A stretch of DNA of 64,000 bases from Capra hircus (taxonomy: Eukaryota > Chordata > Mammalia > Artiodactyla > Bovidae), in NCBI RefSeq assembly GCF_001704415.2, contig NW_017189852.1, positions 124,001-188,000 of the forward strand, read 5' to 3'. Each line of letters begins with the position of its first letter. Position 1 is the first letter of the stretch. A program made the position numbers and the translations under genes. The notes beneath the pieces were generated by a model. It did not search any database. It had not been told where the DNA came from and worked only from the letters and a program-made list of their open reading frames with translations. Shown piece after piece: positions 17,680 to 27,424 of the stretch.

Positions 17680-18029
17680 TTTTAAAAGATTAATTCTATT
17701 TTTTGGCTATGGGGGTCTTCATTGCTGCAGGCTGGCTTTCTTTAGTTGGAGCGAGTGAGGGTTACTCTTTGTTGTGGTATGCAGGCTTCTTATTGTGGGG
17801 ACTTCTGTCTTGTTGCAGAGTATGGGCGCTAGGTACCTGGGCTTCTGTAATTGCACCATGTGAGCTCAGTAATTGCGGCTCATGGGCTCTAGAGTGTGGG
17901 CTTGGTAGTTGTGGCATAAGGGCTCAGTTGCTCTGTGACATGTGGGATCTTCCCTGAGCAGGGATTGAACTGGTGTCTCTGCATTACAGGGTGAACTGTT
18001 ACCCACTGGACCACCAGGGAAACTCTGTA
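17680..18029 (-). mobile_element. CHR-2-type SINE nested in L1
   Basis: A 12-bp duplication (TATCACATCTTT) at 17668-17679 and 18030-18041 bounds the element, so it is younger than the L1 it interrupts. Confidence 0.93.
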
Positions 18030-18471
18030 TATCACATCTTTATCCATTCCTCTGTTGATGGACATTTAGATTGCTTCCATGTCTTGGCTATTGTAAATAG
18101 CACTACAGTGAACACTGGCGTGCATGTATCTTTTCAAATTACATTTTTCTCGGGACATGTGCCCAGGAGTAGGATTGCTGGACCATATGGTAGCTCTATT
18201 TTTAGTTTTTTAAGGAACCTTACTGTTCTCCATAGTGGTTGTACCAAATTACATTCCCACCAACAGTGTAGGGGGCTTTCCCTTTTTTGCCACATCCTCT
18301 CCACCATTTATTATTTGTAGACTTTTGATAATAGCCATTCTGACCAGTGAGGTGATATCTCATTGTAGTTTTGATTCACATTTCACTAATAATTAGTGAT
18401 GATCAGCATCTTTTCTTGTGCTTTTTTGGCCATCTGTATGTCTTTTTTGGGGAAATGTCTATTTAGATATT

Positions 18472-18913
18472 TGTTGGGGGTCCTTTAATGGACTGGAACC
18501 TGGTGGTCCAGAGTCAATGATAAGAAAGTGAAAGAGAGAGCCAGAGGGAGGGGGAGAGAGAGAGAGAGAAAGACAGACAGACACAGGAACCCAAGCTCTG
18601 ATGGAGCAAAGGTATTTTATTAGCAGAAATGCAGGCTTATATATCTTTAGTAAGATGATTACTCAGCTATTACACAGGATGAAATTTTATCAATAGCCAC
18701 AATATGGATAGTCTAATACATACAAGATCGCCGATGCTGAAAAGAGTCACTGAAGGGAGTTACTGAAAGGAATCCAAGCAGATACCGTTTCTCATGATCT
18801 CAGTCCTGAGAGCTGGATGCAGTTCTACTCGTTCCCTAAATAGGAACTGATAAGGAACAGAGAATTTATGAGAAACAGCACATAGGAATCCTCCTGTTAA
18901 ACGTTCCCTGACA
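18472..18913 (-). mobile_element. Solo ERV LTR, 442 bp, nested in L1
   Basis: Read on the minus strand it begins TGTCAGGGAACG and ends CCCCCAACA, with a TATA-like gatatataagcc, an AATAAA and a (CT)n stretch in U5. Flanking 6-mers gatatt (18466-18471) and gatctt (18914-18919) are one mismatch from a 6-bp target duplication. That length suits class II (betaretrovirus-like) ERVs. There is no internal region, so it formed by LTR-LTR recombination. Confidence 0.88.
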
Positions 18914-18937
18914 GATCTTCTGCTCATTTTTGCCTGT

Positions 18938-19054
18938 TTGTTTTTTGTTTGGCTGCACCACGCAGTATGCTAGATCTTAGTTCTCTAACCAGGGATTGAA
19001 CCCATGCCCCCTGAGAGATAAGTGTGGAACCACTGGACCCCCAGGGAAATCCCA
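18938..19054 (-). mobile_element. Short CHR-type SINE nested in L1
   Basis: The antisense head runs from gttctctaaccagggattga to the end at ccccagggaaatccca. It lies between two parts of the same L1. Confidence 0.85.
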
Positions 19055-19691
19055 AGGGTTGGTTGTTTTTTTGATACTGAGCCACATGAACTGTTTGTAT
19101 ATTTTGGAGATGAATCCTTTGTTGATAGCATCATTTGCAAATATTTTCTCCCATTCTGTGGGAGAAAATTGTCGTTTTTGTTTTGTTTATGGTTTCCTTT
19201 GCTGTGTAAAAAACCTTTAAGTTTAATTAGGTCCCATTTATTTATTTTCATTACTCTAGAAGGTGAATCCAAAAAGATATTGCTGCAATTCATGTCAAAG
19301 AGTGTTTTACCTATGTTTTCCTTTAAGAGTTTTATAGAATCTGGTCTTACATTTAGGTTTATAATCCATTTTTAATTTATTTTTGTATATGGTTTCAAAG
19401 GATGTTCTAACTTCATTCTGTTACATGTAGTTGGCCAGTTTTCTCAGCAGCACTTATTGAAGAGACTGTCCTTCCTCCATTGTATTCTTTGTCATGGATT
19501 AATTGACCATAGGCATGTAAGTTTATTTCTGGACTTTCTATCCTTTTCCATTGATCTATATTTCTGTTTTTTTTTTTGTGCCAGTACCATAATGTTTTGA
19601 TTACTGTAGCTTTGTATTATAGTTTGAAGTCAGGAGCCTAATTCAACTCCATTTCTTTTTTCTTAAGATTGCTTTGGCTATCTGGGGATCG

Positions 19692-19913
19692 CTGTGTGTG
19701 CTCAGTTGCTTCAGTTGTGTCCAACTCTTTGCAACCCTATGGACTGTAGCCCTCCAGGCTCTTCTGTCCATGGGATTCTCCAGGCAAGAATACTGGAGTT
19801 GGTTGCCATGCCTTCCTCCAGGGGATCTTACCGACCAAGGGATTGAACCCTCATCTCCTGCGTCTCTTGCATTGCAGGTGGATTCTTTACCCACTGAGCC
19901 ACCTGGGAAGCCT
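19692..19913 (-). mobile_element. Bov-tA SINE
   Basis: Antisense Bov-tA with gcttcagttgtgtccaactc at the BovA end and gagccacctgggaagcc at the tRNA-like end. It has a short gcgtctcttgcattgcagg duplication in the head. Confidence 0.93.
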
Positions 19914-20731
19914 GGAGTCTCTGACAGTGTGAAATTTATACAAATACCTGAATGAAGAGAGAGAGCCACTGTGTGTGAGGGAGAAGTTTATTATAGGTTT
20001 AGAAAAGGCAGTACAAATGCACCAAGGCTGGAGTGTGCCAGAAGGACCATCATAGAGGCCAGTATAGCTGGATCAAGGTTTGGTAGGAGATAAGGTTAGA
20101 CAGGTCCAATGCTGGAGGACTTTAGGAGCCACCGTGAGGACTTGAACATTTTTTGCTGAGTGAGGGGTGAGTTCCCAGAAGATTTTGAGCACAGTAGGGG
20201 AATGAACTGACTTCATTATGAGAGGATCCCTCTGGGCACTGTGAAGAAAACAGACTGAGGCAGGGGAGCAGGAGCAGGGGGGCCAGTCAGGAGACCCTGC
20301 ATTAGTTGAGGCAAGCAGTGATGGGGTGGTGGCAGCAGAGGGCCTAAGGTAGGGAATGTTGGCTTCTACCACAGAGGTTTCATCCTATTAGTCTGCAGGA
20401 CTTCGCCTGCTCCTCAGAGAGGCTATGGTTCTTAGGCTCCCCCCACCTTTGGGGCAGCCACTCTTTGAGCCCCACACCTGTTGGTGCATTGGTTGTTTTC
20501 TGCAAGTAGGGAGTAGAGGTGTTGAGAATGCCAAGGCAGTGCAGAGCAACCATGGACCCCAAGGCTGAGGTGATGGTTCGTGTTGTGGGAAGAAGGGGAT
20601 GAGGAATCTCTCTCCACCTCAGAGAAACCCCAGTCTACCCCCACCTCCTCCAAAGCCCGCCCAGGGCCCAAATTCAGGGCCTGGAATAGCTCAGAGACCA
20701 CAGAGTAATGTTCAGTATTTGAAAGGAGCCC
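19914..20731. other. No gene; partial L2-like sequence
   Basis: The first 400 bp (aggactttaggagccaccgt and nearby) resemble old L2. The rest is unique GC-rich sequence with short frames on both strands and no recognised protein. Confidence 0.4.
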
Positions 20732-20838
20732 TGAGTGTATTCTTGCCTGGAAAATTCCATGGACAAAGGAGTTTGGCAGGCAGGCTACAGTCCATGGGGT
20801 CACAAAGAGTTGGAAATGACTGAGCTACTGAGCACTGA
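20732..20838 (+). mobile_element. BovA SINE fragment
   Basis: Only the BovA body is present (tcttgcctggaaaattccat to atgactgagctactgagca). No tRNA-like head is attached. Confidence 0.85.
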
Positions 20839-21309
20839 ATGAGGAGAGAAACTTTGGGGTATAGGCAGGGCGACTGATAACCCAAATCTCTTGTCAATGA
20901 CCTGAGTCACCCGGAAAATGTCAAAGTTCTATAATATCAAGGAGGCTCTTGTTCCAGTTGCTCTCTTCCCTCTAGCTTCATAGGCTGCTGGCCAGATGCA
21001 TCAATGGGAAGTGTAGCTACCACCTTGAGACCTCAGGCTCAGTCCACAGAGTCACAGAGACCCCAGCCTGGCCCAACATAGTTGAGCTGCTGAACTAACA
21101 CCCACAGTCCTGTTGATGAAGGAAAGTAACCTCTTGTTCATCCAAGCCACTGTTACCAGACAGTGTGGTTACTTACAACCAGAAGCATTTGCACCTGGTA
21201 GTTCCATCTGACAGACCTTAAGGTAAATGGTGATGCGATAGTGGTGATAGTCCAGAGAGCTGGACTGTTCACAGAATCAGTGATTTGCTAGAAGCATTCA
21301 GTCTCAGCA
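20839..21309. other. No gene recognised
   Basis: Sequence without an identified exon or repeat. Confidence 0.4.
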
Positions 21310-21730
21310 TATGGTTGTATGCACAGCTATGATTTTTACAGCAAAAAGATACAGCACACAATCAGCAAAGGGAAATGGCACACAGGGGTCAAGTCCAGAG
21401 GAGACAAGGCACAAGCCTCCAAGGTGTCTTTCAGCAAAGCCTCACAGGACATCCTTAATTCCCTCAGGTGTGATAGCACATGTGAAACATTATCAACCAG
21501 GGAAGCATCCATGGTTTCTACCGGGGGCTGGTCACATAGGTGCCCTCTTGCCTAGCACATACCCAACTTCCAGACTCCCTGAAAGAATGCAGCTATTTAG
21601 CATAAACCGCAGTGCTTGGGTGAACAGTTCAGGCACATCAAGTCCCTCAGTTAAGAGAGTGGTTGAAATTGCCCGAAGTTTCCAGATGCCAGCCAAGGAC
21701 CCCCATTGAAGCAGGCCTTTCCATGCTAGC
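21310..21730 (-). mobile_element. Ancient ERVL/MaLR-like LTR remnant
   Basis: It has the phrases cagcaaagggaaatggcaca, tccttaattccctcaggtg and tagcataaaccgcagtg in the same order as the 37.24-37.69 kb element. The two are therefore old copies of one dispersed LTR-like family. The exact family name is uncertain. Confidence 0.5.
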
Positions 21731-22040
21731 TCTTTCCTGCATAGTATGAAGCACCAAAAAGATGCTCAGATTCAACTAAGATTAGTCAACCTCAACATCA
21801 TTTGGGGGAACCTCATTTTCCTCTAACACCTTCCTTTCTTCACATTTTTCATGTTCTTTATTGCATCTGGATTCAAGATGACTGATCATGGATGTTGTTA
21901 TACATAACTTGGGGGATTTTCTCCTTGCGAAATTCTGAAGTAACAGAGTTGACATTCTGTTTTAAATTTATCTTCATGATTTTCTTGACTTACAATCTAA
22001 GGGGAAATTAAAGAACAATTAATAAAAAATAAACTTAGTC
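21731..22040. other. No gene; AT-rich left flank of array A
   Basis: No exon or recognised repeat. The sequence grades into the degenerate tandem array. Confidence 0.4.
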
Positions 22041-22652
22041 AAACCTGGGCCTCTGTTAACTTGTCCATCATCACTGTGCCTCTGATTTGACATCAGATCT
22101 GGAACTCAACCACGCCACCATCAGTACCCCTCTGGTCTTATTTGGAAATGAAATTCTGCCAACTGTTCTTTGGTTCAAACTTGAATGTAGCCCTCTAGTT
22201 AATATCCCACCATCCCTTGCTTTCTGCTCTGACTGGGCCTTTTTGAACTCTAGAATCGTCAAGGCATTTCTGGTATGACCTCAAATTCAGACTCTGCTGG
22301 CTCTCATGGCATCAAGACCATCTTTGATACCACATGAGAATTTCTTAACTAATCCAACATGATAGGCTTCACATTCAACCAAAACCCAGAGCTTTTGCTA
22401 GTTATTCTGCTGCTGCCCTGACCTCTATAAACTATTCGACCATCATCAGCCCTCTGGTCTGACTGTGAGTAGAGAATTCTGTCAACTATTCCAACATGAA
22501 TTCCTCTGATCTAATTTTGTACCGTTTTAAGATGCCAGCCTCTCTGGTTTGACCTCTGTTAACAGTTCCACCATCAGTGCCCTTCTGGTCTACCTTAACA
22601 AAGTCTCTGTTAAGTATCCTACCATCACTGCTACTCTGACATGACCTGAACC
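22041..22652 (+). repeat. Degenerate tandem array A, left part (unit about 55 bp)
   Basis: A loose unit recurs, built of ctgacctcaaacc, a cctctgttaact block, an attccaccatca block and a gtgcccctctggt block. Exact phase is lost between many units. ccatca anchors at about 22065/22117 and 22569/22621 are each spaced about 52 bp. The array resumes after the ERV at 24218. Confidence 0.7.
22649..22652 (+). repeat. ERV target-site duplication, left copy (AACC)
   Basis: AACC here is repeated at 24214-24217 on the far side of the provirus. A 4-bp duplication is typical of gammaretroviral integrases. Confidence 0.85.
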
Positions 22653-22952
22653 TGTTATGCTCCGAGCCTGTATCTCCGAACCGACCGAGAGAGCAAGTCC
22701 ACCACAGTATTGCAAACGCAAGAAGGGAGTTTGTTTATTCCTAGCGCGCTAGGGCCCAAGTCTCATCCCACACAAGGGAATCCGACAAGAGCCCTGAACA
22801 AAGGAGTATGGCGGCTTATATACAGGCAGTTCTTTGTCTCAGTTACAGGAGTAGCTGGCGTTACATGATTGGCCAGGCAGGATGGGCGCATATCCTGTCT
22901 CTTTCTGGTAAACATGACTCAGGTCCTAGAGCCCGTCGTTTGGTCCCTAACA
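22653..22952 (-). repeat. ERV 3' LTR (300 bp)
   Basis: On the minus strand it starts TGTTAGGG and ends GCATAACA. It has a TATATAA box, an AATAAA signal and a perfect 12-bp palindrome CTAGCGCGCTAG just upstream of that signal. It differs from the other LTR near positions 22668 and 22678 only. Confidence 0.93.
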
Positions 22953-22966
22953 TTCCCCCCTGTCCT
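22953..22966 (-). promoter_or_regulatory. ERV polypurine tract
   Basis: On the minus strand the purine run AGGACAGGGGGGAA directly precedes the LTR start TGTTAGGG. This is the expected site for plus-strand priming in a retrovirus. Confidence 0.85.
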
Positions 22967-22970
22967 TAGA

Positions 22971-23237
22971 TCATATAGAGGAATCTTCCTCTCGGTCCTG
23001 AGACACAGTTTGATATTGTTGTCGAAGCACAAACAGCTGTACTGTATTTATGCGTTTTTTTACAAAGGCTATAAGTCTGTTGATACTACATGGGCCAAAG
23101 GTAAGCATCAGTAGAAGTATTAGCAGGGGTCCCAGCAAAGTGGAGATTAGGGTGGTCAACCAAGGGGATTGTTGAAACCAAGACTCAAACCATCTTTGTT
23201 GAGCCTCACGTTCTTGTTTACGTTGGGCTAGTCCCTC
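22971..23237 (-). pseudogene. ERV env transmembrane subunit, 3' remnant
   Basis: An open frame of 88 codons encodes the end of a gammaretroviral-type transmembrane subunit. It has a W-rich membrane-proximal stretch (QRWFESWFQQSPW), a hydrophobic membrane span starting LTTLISTLLGP, and a cytoplasmic tail ending at a stop. An in-frame TGA at 23238-23240 and loss of all upstream env remove the surface subunit, fusion peptide and immunosuppressive region. The fragment is non-functional for entry. It is identified by similarity to the known family layout. Confidence 0.88.
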
Positions 23238-23240
23238 TCA

Positions 23241-23757
23241 TTCACTGAAGGGGAATTCAGCCTAAAAGGACATTTTAGCACCCAAGTCAACCGCATTAGA
23301 TCTCATTCTTACTCTTCGGAAAGATAATGCCTCTTTATTTGGAATGCATGTGTTCCTTCCAGTGGCAAGAAGTGAGGTGACTTTTATACATCATGTCCCA
23401 TTACAGGGCTCCTCTGTAGGGAAGCAAGGAAAACATGGCATCTGGGGCTGTTAATTCTTAACAACACCAGTAGGATGTAATTGCTTTATCACAGGGGACC
23501 ATGAAGATAGCACATGTCAACACCGTACGAATGCTCTTAGATTATGGAATCTGGTCAGTGACTCGACACGTACTGAAATAGACAACAGTTGGATTGATAA
23601 ATTGTGAAAGAGAAGCCAGTAACAGTCAGCAAATGATAAGCAAGTACATGACTTGAAAACATTCCTGGCATTTCATTTATCAGAGCTCTTACTTGGGTAT
23701 GCTCCCTGCTTATTGCTTTGAAAGAGTTTCTCTTAATTATACTCGTCATTATTTTCT
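23241..23757. other. Insert of unknown origin inside the ERV
   Basis: Between the env remnant and the BovA fragment lies about 500 bp with no recognisable gag, pol or leader similarity in any frame. A 64-residue minus-strand frame at 23555-23749 has no retroviral motif. It may be captured host sequence or decayed viral sequence. Confidence 0.5.
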
Positions 23758-23870
23758 AAGTGAAAGTCACTCAGTCGCGTCCGACTCTTTGCAACCCATG
23801 GACTATACAATCCATGGGATTCTCCAGGGCAGAATACTGGAGTAGGTAGCCTTTCCCTTCTCCAGGGGAG
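23758..23870 (-). mobile_element. BovA SINE fragment inside the ERV
   Basis: The BovA body (cactcagtcgcgtccgactc to ttcccttctccagggga) stops where the tRNA-like head should begin. It abuts the viral leader about 27 bp inside the primer-binding site. Confidence 0.88.
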
Positions 23871-23894
23871 TTGTCCTCCCTGGCGGGATGGAGA

Positions 23895-23912
23895 TCCCAG
23901 ACGAGCCCCCAG
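23895..23912 (-). promoter_or_regulatory. ERV primer-binding site, tRNA-Pro type
   Basis: On the minus strand TGGGGGCTCGTCTGGGAT follows the 5' LTR after 1-2 nt. It has one mismatch to the classical proline-tRNA binding site of gammaretroviruses (T for C at position 13). Confidence 0.9.
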
Positions 23913-23913
23913 A

Positions 23914-24213
23914 TGTTATGCTCCGAGCCCGTATCTCCAAACCGACCGAGAGAGCAAGTCCACCACAGTATTGCAAACGCAAGAAGGGAGTTTGTTTATT
24001 CCTAGCGCGCTAGGGCCCAAGTCTCATCCCACACAAGGGAATCCGACAAGAGCCCTGAACAAAGGAGTATGGCGGCTTATATACAGGCAGTTCTTTGTCT
24101 CAGTTACAGGAGTAGCTGGCGTTACATGATTGGCCAGGCAGGATGGGCGCATATCCTGTCTCTTTCTGGTAAACATGACTCAGGTCCTAGAGCCCGTCGT
24201 TTGGTCCCTAACA
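23914..24213 (-). repeat. ERV 5' LTR (300 bp)
   Basis: It has the same length, TG..CA ends, TATA box, polyadenylation signal and palindrome as the other LTR. As the 5' LTR of a minus-strand provirus it would drive transcription towards lower coordinates. Confidence 0.93.
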
Positions 24214-24217
24214 AACC

Positions 24218-25440
24218 TATGCCTTCATATTCTAACTGAAAGGCCCTTCTGGTATCAAATCAAATACAGATGTCTTATTAATTCTTCATCTAAGACTCCT
24301 ACCTTAATTGTACCTGGGCTTCTTTTGAACTATTCAACCTTCAACCTCTCTGATCTGAGTTTGAACCCAGGCCACTTTAACACAAGTCACAATGCTCCAT
24401 TAGTCTGACCTCAGACATGTTGCACTATTAACTTCTGTGACAGTGTCCTGGTCTGTTCTCAAAACAGGGCCTGTTTTATTGTCATCCCATCTTCAATGTC
24501 ATCCTGCTTCCTAATCAAAGCTTTTCTACTATCCTTGCTCTTCCATCTGTCTAATGTTTACTCTTCCAGGTTCAATGATCTACTGTCTTAACTATCCAAC
24601 ACAGCCATTTAAATCCCTCCACACCAGGCCTATCCTCAAACCTCTGTTACATGTGCCACCATTAACTCCCCTCTGACTTGACCTCAAACCTGATCTTCTG
24701 ATGACTGCCCTATGAGTCTGTCATTGAACTGGTACAGTTATTTCTTCCAACATCAGTGTTCCTGGAATCTGAATTCAAACCCCAGGCTCTGTGAACTATT
24801 TTAGAATTCCCCTCTTGACTGACCTCAAACCCAGATATTTATTCAGTTGTCTCCATCTCTGTTTCTCTGGACTGACCCTAAACCAGGGCCTCTGTTAACT
24901 GTTAATGCCTGTCTAGTCTGAATTCAAGCATTTGCTAACTAGTCTAACATCACCACCACTCTGTCTATATAATCAAACAGAATGATTGTTGGCTAATTAA
25001 AAAAAATCCTAGCTTCTCTTATCTGACCCTAAATCTGGGTCTCTTTATTCCACCATCAGTGGCTTTTCTGGCCTATTATTATTGAACTCTGTGTGTTAAC
25101 TCTTCTACCATCAACACCCCTCTTATCTGACTTTGAACCACAGTCCCTGTTACTTCTTCCACTGTCAATTCCCCTCTGGTGATGTTGCCTTCCACTGGGG
25201 CCTCTGATAAGGAAACTACTGTTATTGACTCTCTGGCCTGACCTTAAACACAGTCATTTTACCATCAACACTCTTGTTTTAGAGCACAGACTAGTAACTA
25301 GTCTATCATCCATGCCCTGTTTTCTGACCTTGAACCTGGATCATTGTTATGTCTTTCACCATCTGTGCCCCTTTGGTAAAACTTCAAACCAGGACTTATG
25401 GTAAATACTCTAGCATTAGTGGCCTTCTTGTCTGAATTCA
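24218..25440 (+). repeat. Degenerate tandem array A, right part
   Basis: Array A continues after the ERV. Phrases such as gacctcaaacccagatattt, cctctgttaactgtt, attccaccatcagtggc and atcaacacccctctt recur in the same order every 50-60 bp. Together with the left part this is about 1.8 kb, or roughly 33 units, all strongly diverged. Confidence 0.7.
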
Positions 25441-25584
25441 AATATTGGGGATAAAAACTACTGAACTTATAAGGACTTCTTATAGGTGGTTACTACTGGT
25501 GAAATACAGGCTACAATCAGATATAATGGGGTGGGAGATTGCAATGTGCACCAAACTGTTCACAGAGCTAAATGTAGATTCTAG

Positions 25585-26025
25585 TGAAGTCACAGGCTGG
25601 AATATGGACACTCCCATCATGCATACCTGAGTGTGTGTGAGCCAAGGAGTCTCCATAGCATAGTCTTTATGAACACAAGTGTCCAAACTCCAGTCTGTAG
25701 ACCCCCAAAGTGTCGACACTCCAGTCTGTGTGACTGCAGGAGGTACCTACCTCAGGATATATGTACTGAGGAGTGTCCACATCTAGCCTTTGTGACCTGA
25801 GCATGTCAATACCCTAGTCTTTATGATTCCAGAAGTGTTCATACCACAGCCTGTGTTATATAGGAGTGTCTACACCTGGTCTGTCTGACCTGTTTCTAAA
25901 TTACTGTGTGTGTGACTCATGGGACTCCACATCCCAGCTGTTACCCCAGATGTGCCTGTACCCAGTCTGTGTGACTCGGAACATTCAAACTCATGTCTGT
26001 ATGACCATAGGAGTGTTCACATTCC
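25585..26025 (+). repeat. Degenerate tandem array B (unit about 31 bp)
   Basis: Consecutive units start agtctttatg, agtctgtaga, agtctgtgtg, agcctttgtg and agtctttatg, and most contain a gtgtccacactcc-like end. Spacing is 30-31 bp where clean, with about 13 units. The leftmost unit (25585-25620, aggctggaatatggacactc) is in inverted orientation. Confidence 0.72.
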
Positions 26026-26402
26026 ATTCACAAAGGAGATAAGAAATGAATAGATATCCTTCATTTCTGTTGTGGATAATTAAATAAAGGTAGATTCAAC
26101 AGTCTTTTTTTAAAAAGACTTAGAGATAATCATAAGTTGAATTACAAAGAGAAGAGAGAAATTTCCCATCACTTGAAAAACAGAAATGATTCTGTAACAA
26201 AAGGTAGACCAAGAAGGAAATACCAAGAAAGCATAAAAAATACTGAAAACATAAAACAATACAGAATTAAAATTCTGAGGATAAATATTAATGGATTAAA
26301 TTCCATACGTTAAGTGACAAGGGCATGCAGATTGGGCACACAGATTGAGTAAAAATTCAAAAATCAAATAATGTCTAAATCAAAATAATTCAGAAGGATT
26401 TT
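26026..26402. other. No gene; AT-rich flank of LTR
   Basis: AT-rich sequence with no exon. It holds the left 6-bp target duplication (GATTTT, 26397-26402) of the LTR that follows. Confidence 0.5.
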
Positions 26403-26935
26403 TGTGGGGCCCTAAATGGGAAACCTTAAAAAAGGTGGGTTAGCTTCGCGGTTGGAAACTAAGATGGCGCCTGGCGGAAGAGATAGGGGCATGGTCTATG
26501 TTACAGTTTTTGATTGGCTCTCTTGATTTCTGTGCACGTGGACAGCGCGTGATCACCATAGACTCCTGTTATAATGAAGGCACATGACGATTTGACCTTT
26601 AACGAGATTGGTGCAACTATGGTATATTACGATTTGACCTTTAACGTGATTGGTGCAATTATGGCACATGACGATTTGACCTTTAACGTGATTGGTGCAA
26701 CTATAGAAAGTCCCTCGCAAAACCCCCTTGCTTGCCTATATAAACCAAGAATTTGTGACAATAAAGCTGAACTGCTTAGAGGAAACCCCTGTGGTGGAAT
26801 GTCTGTGGCATCTGATTGTCTCTTGCTCCCGGAGGGGCTGGGTTGGCGGACAGCAGGCTCACCTCTCCTCGGGACCCCTCGGCTTTGTTGAGGGAGGTTC
26901 CACTGCCTCTCTCTTTCTTCGGAGCGTCCCCCACA
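26403..26935 (+). mobile_element. Solo ERV LTR, 533 bp, with 6-bp target duplication
   Basis: It starts TGTGGGG and ends CCCCACA, perfect inverted termini. GATTTT at 26397-26402 and 26936-26941 is an exact 6-bp duplication. Inside are a YY1-like aagatggcgcc at 26461, a 42-bp triplicated U3 repeat, TATATAAA at 26737-26744 and AATAAA at 26760-26765. No internal region is attached. The duplication length suggests a class II ERV. Confidence 0.93.
26587..26704 (+). repeat. 42-bp U3 tandem repeat (2.8 copies)
   Basis: Copies begin with acgatttgacctttaacg at 26587, 26629 and 26671, giving a constant 42-bp period with few differences. The position upstream of the TATA box is that of a retroviral enhancer repeat. 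Each copy holds a gattggtgca motif resembling an inverted CCAAT box (attgg). Confidence 0.92.
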
Positions 26936-26941
26936 GATTTT

Positions 26942-27424
26942 TTTAAACAGTAAGTAAAAATGTATGAGAAAAGTAAAGACAGAGAAAATAGTAGTTGCAA
27001 TATAAATTCAAGATAAAATTAAGGAAAACAGCATGAAGCAGTCAAAAAGGACCCTTTATATTGATCCAGAGCATGATCAAGATTGAAAATATAGTAGTCA
27101 CGAATTTTTATAGTCCATATAACAGACCAGATCGTCAGCTGAAGAACTAGAAGACAGCCAATTGAATCCTTGCCAACTTATCCATATGGCTAGATCAAGT
27201 TGAACAATCTTCACATTAGACATTTTAAAATGAAATAGGCCTGCAGTTAGGTTTAGTGGAAAATGCAGCAAAATAGAGGAAGTGGTCTACGTGTTTTTCT
27301 CACCTCTGGACTCAAAGAAGGGTACTCTCATGGCCTTGGGTGTTCTCTCATGCAGTGACTATGAGTGGCCACAGGTATAATGTCTAATGTTTGTATTAGT
27401 TCTTGACTACCCTAGGCCCATTAA
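26942..27424. other. No gene recognised
   Basis: AT-rich sequence without an identified exon or repeat. Confidence 0.4.

Larger units (their letters stand above)
17176..19689 (-). mobile_element. L1 LINE 3' portion with nested insertions
   Basis: The sequence reads as the antisense of L1 3' UTR and ORF2 C-terminal region (tgtgctgtgcagtaggtctt, later gtaccaaattacattcccac, gttgatagcatcatttgcaa, and ccattgatctatatttctgt). It is interrupted by a CHR-2 SINE, a solo LTR and a short CHR SINE, which gives a clear order of insertion. No intact frame remains. Confidence 0.9.
22653..24213 (-). mobile_element. Young gammaretrovirus-like ERV, internally deleted
   Basis: Two 300-bp LTRs in direct orientation flank 961 bp. 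On the minus strand the order is 5' LTR (24213-23914), proline-type primer-binding site, BovA fragment, about 500 bp of non-viral-looking sequence, 3' env remnant, polypurine tract and 3' LTR (22952-22653). gag, pol and most of env are absent, so the element cannot be autonomous. It interrupts tandem array A and has a 4-bp AACC duplication. The two LTRs differ at only 2 of 300 positions, which implies recent integration or recent copying. Confidence 0.93.

Noticed and set aside
22971..23237. A domesticated (syncytin-like) env
   Set aside because: Only the last 88 codons of the transmembrane subunit remain, without surface subunit, fusion peptide or start, so an entry function is excluded.
22041..26025. 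CRISPR-like array
   Set aside because: This is mammalian DNA. The repeats are diverged, spacers are not distinct, and there are no cas genes.
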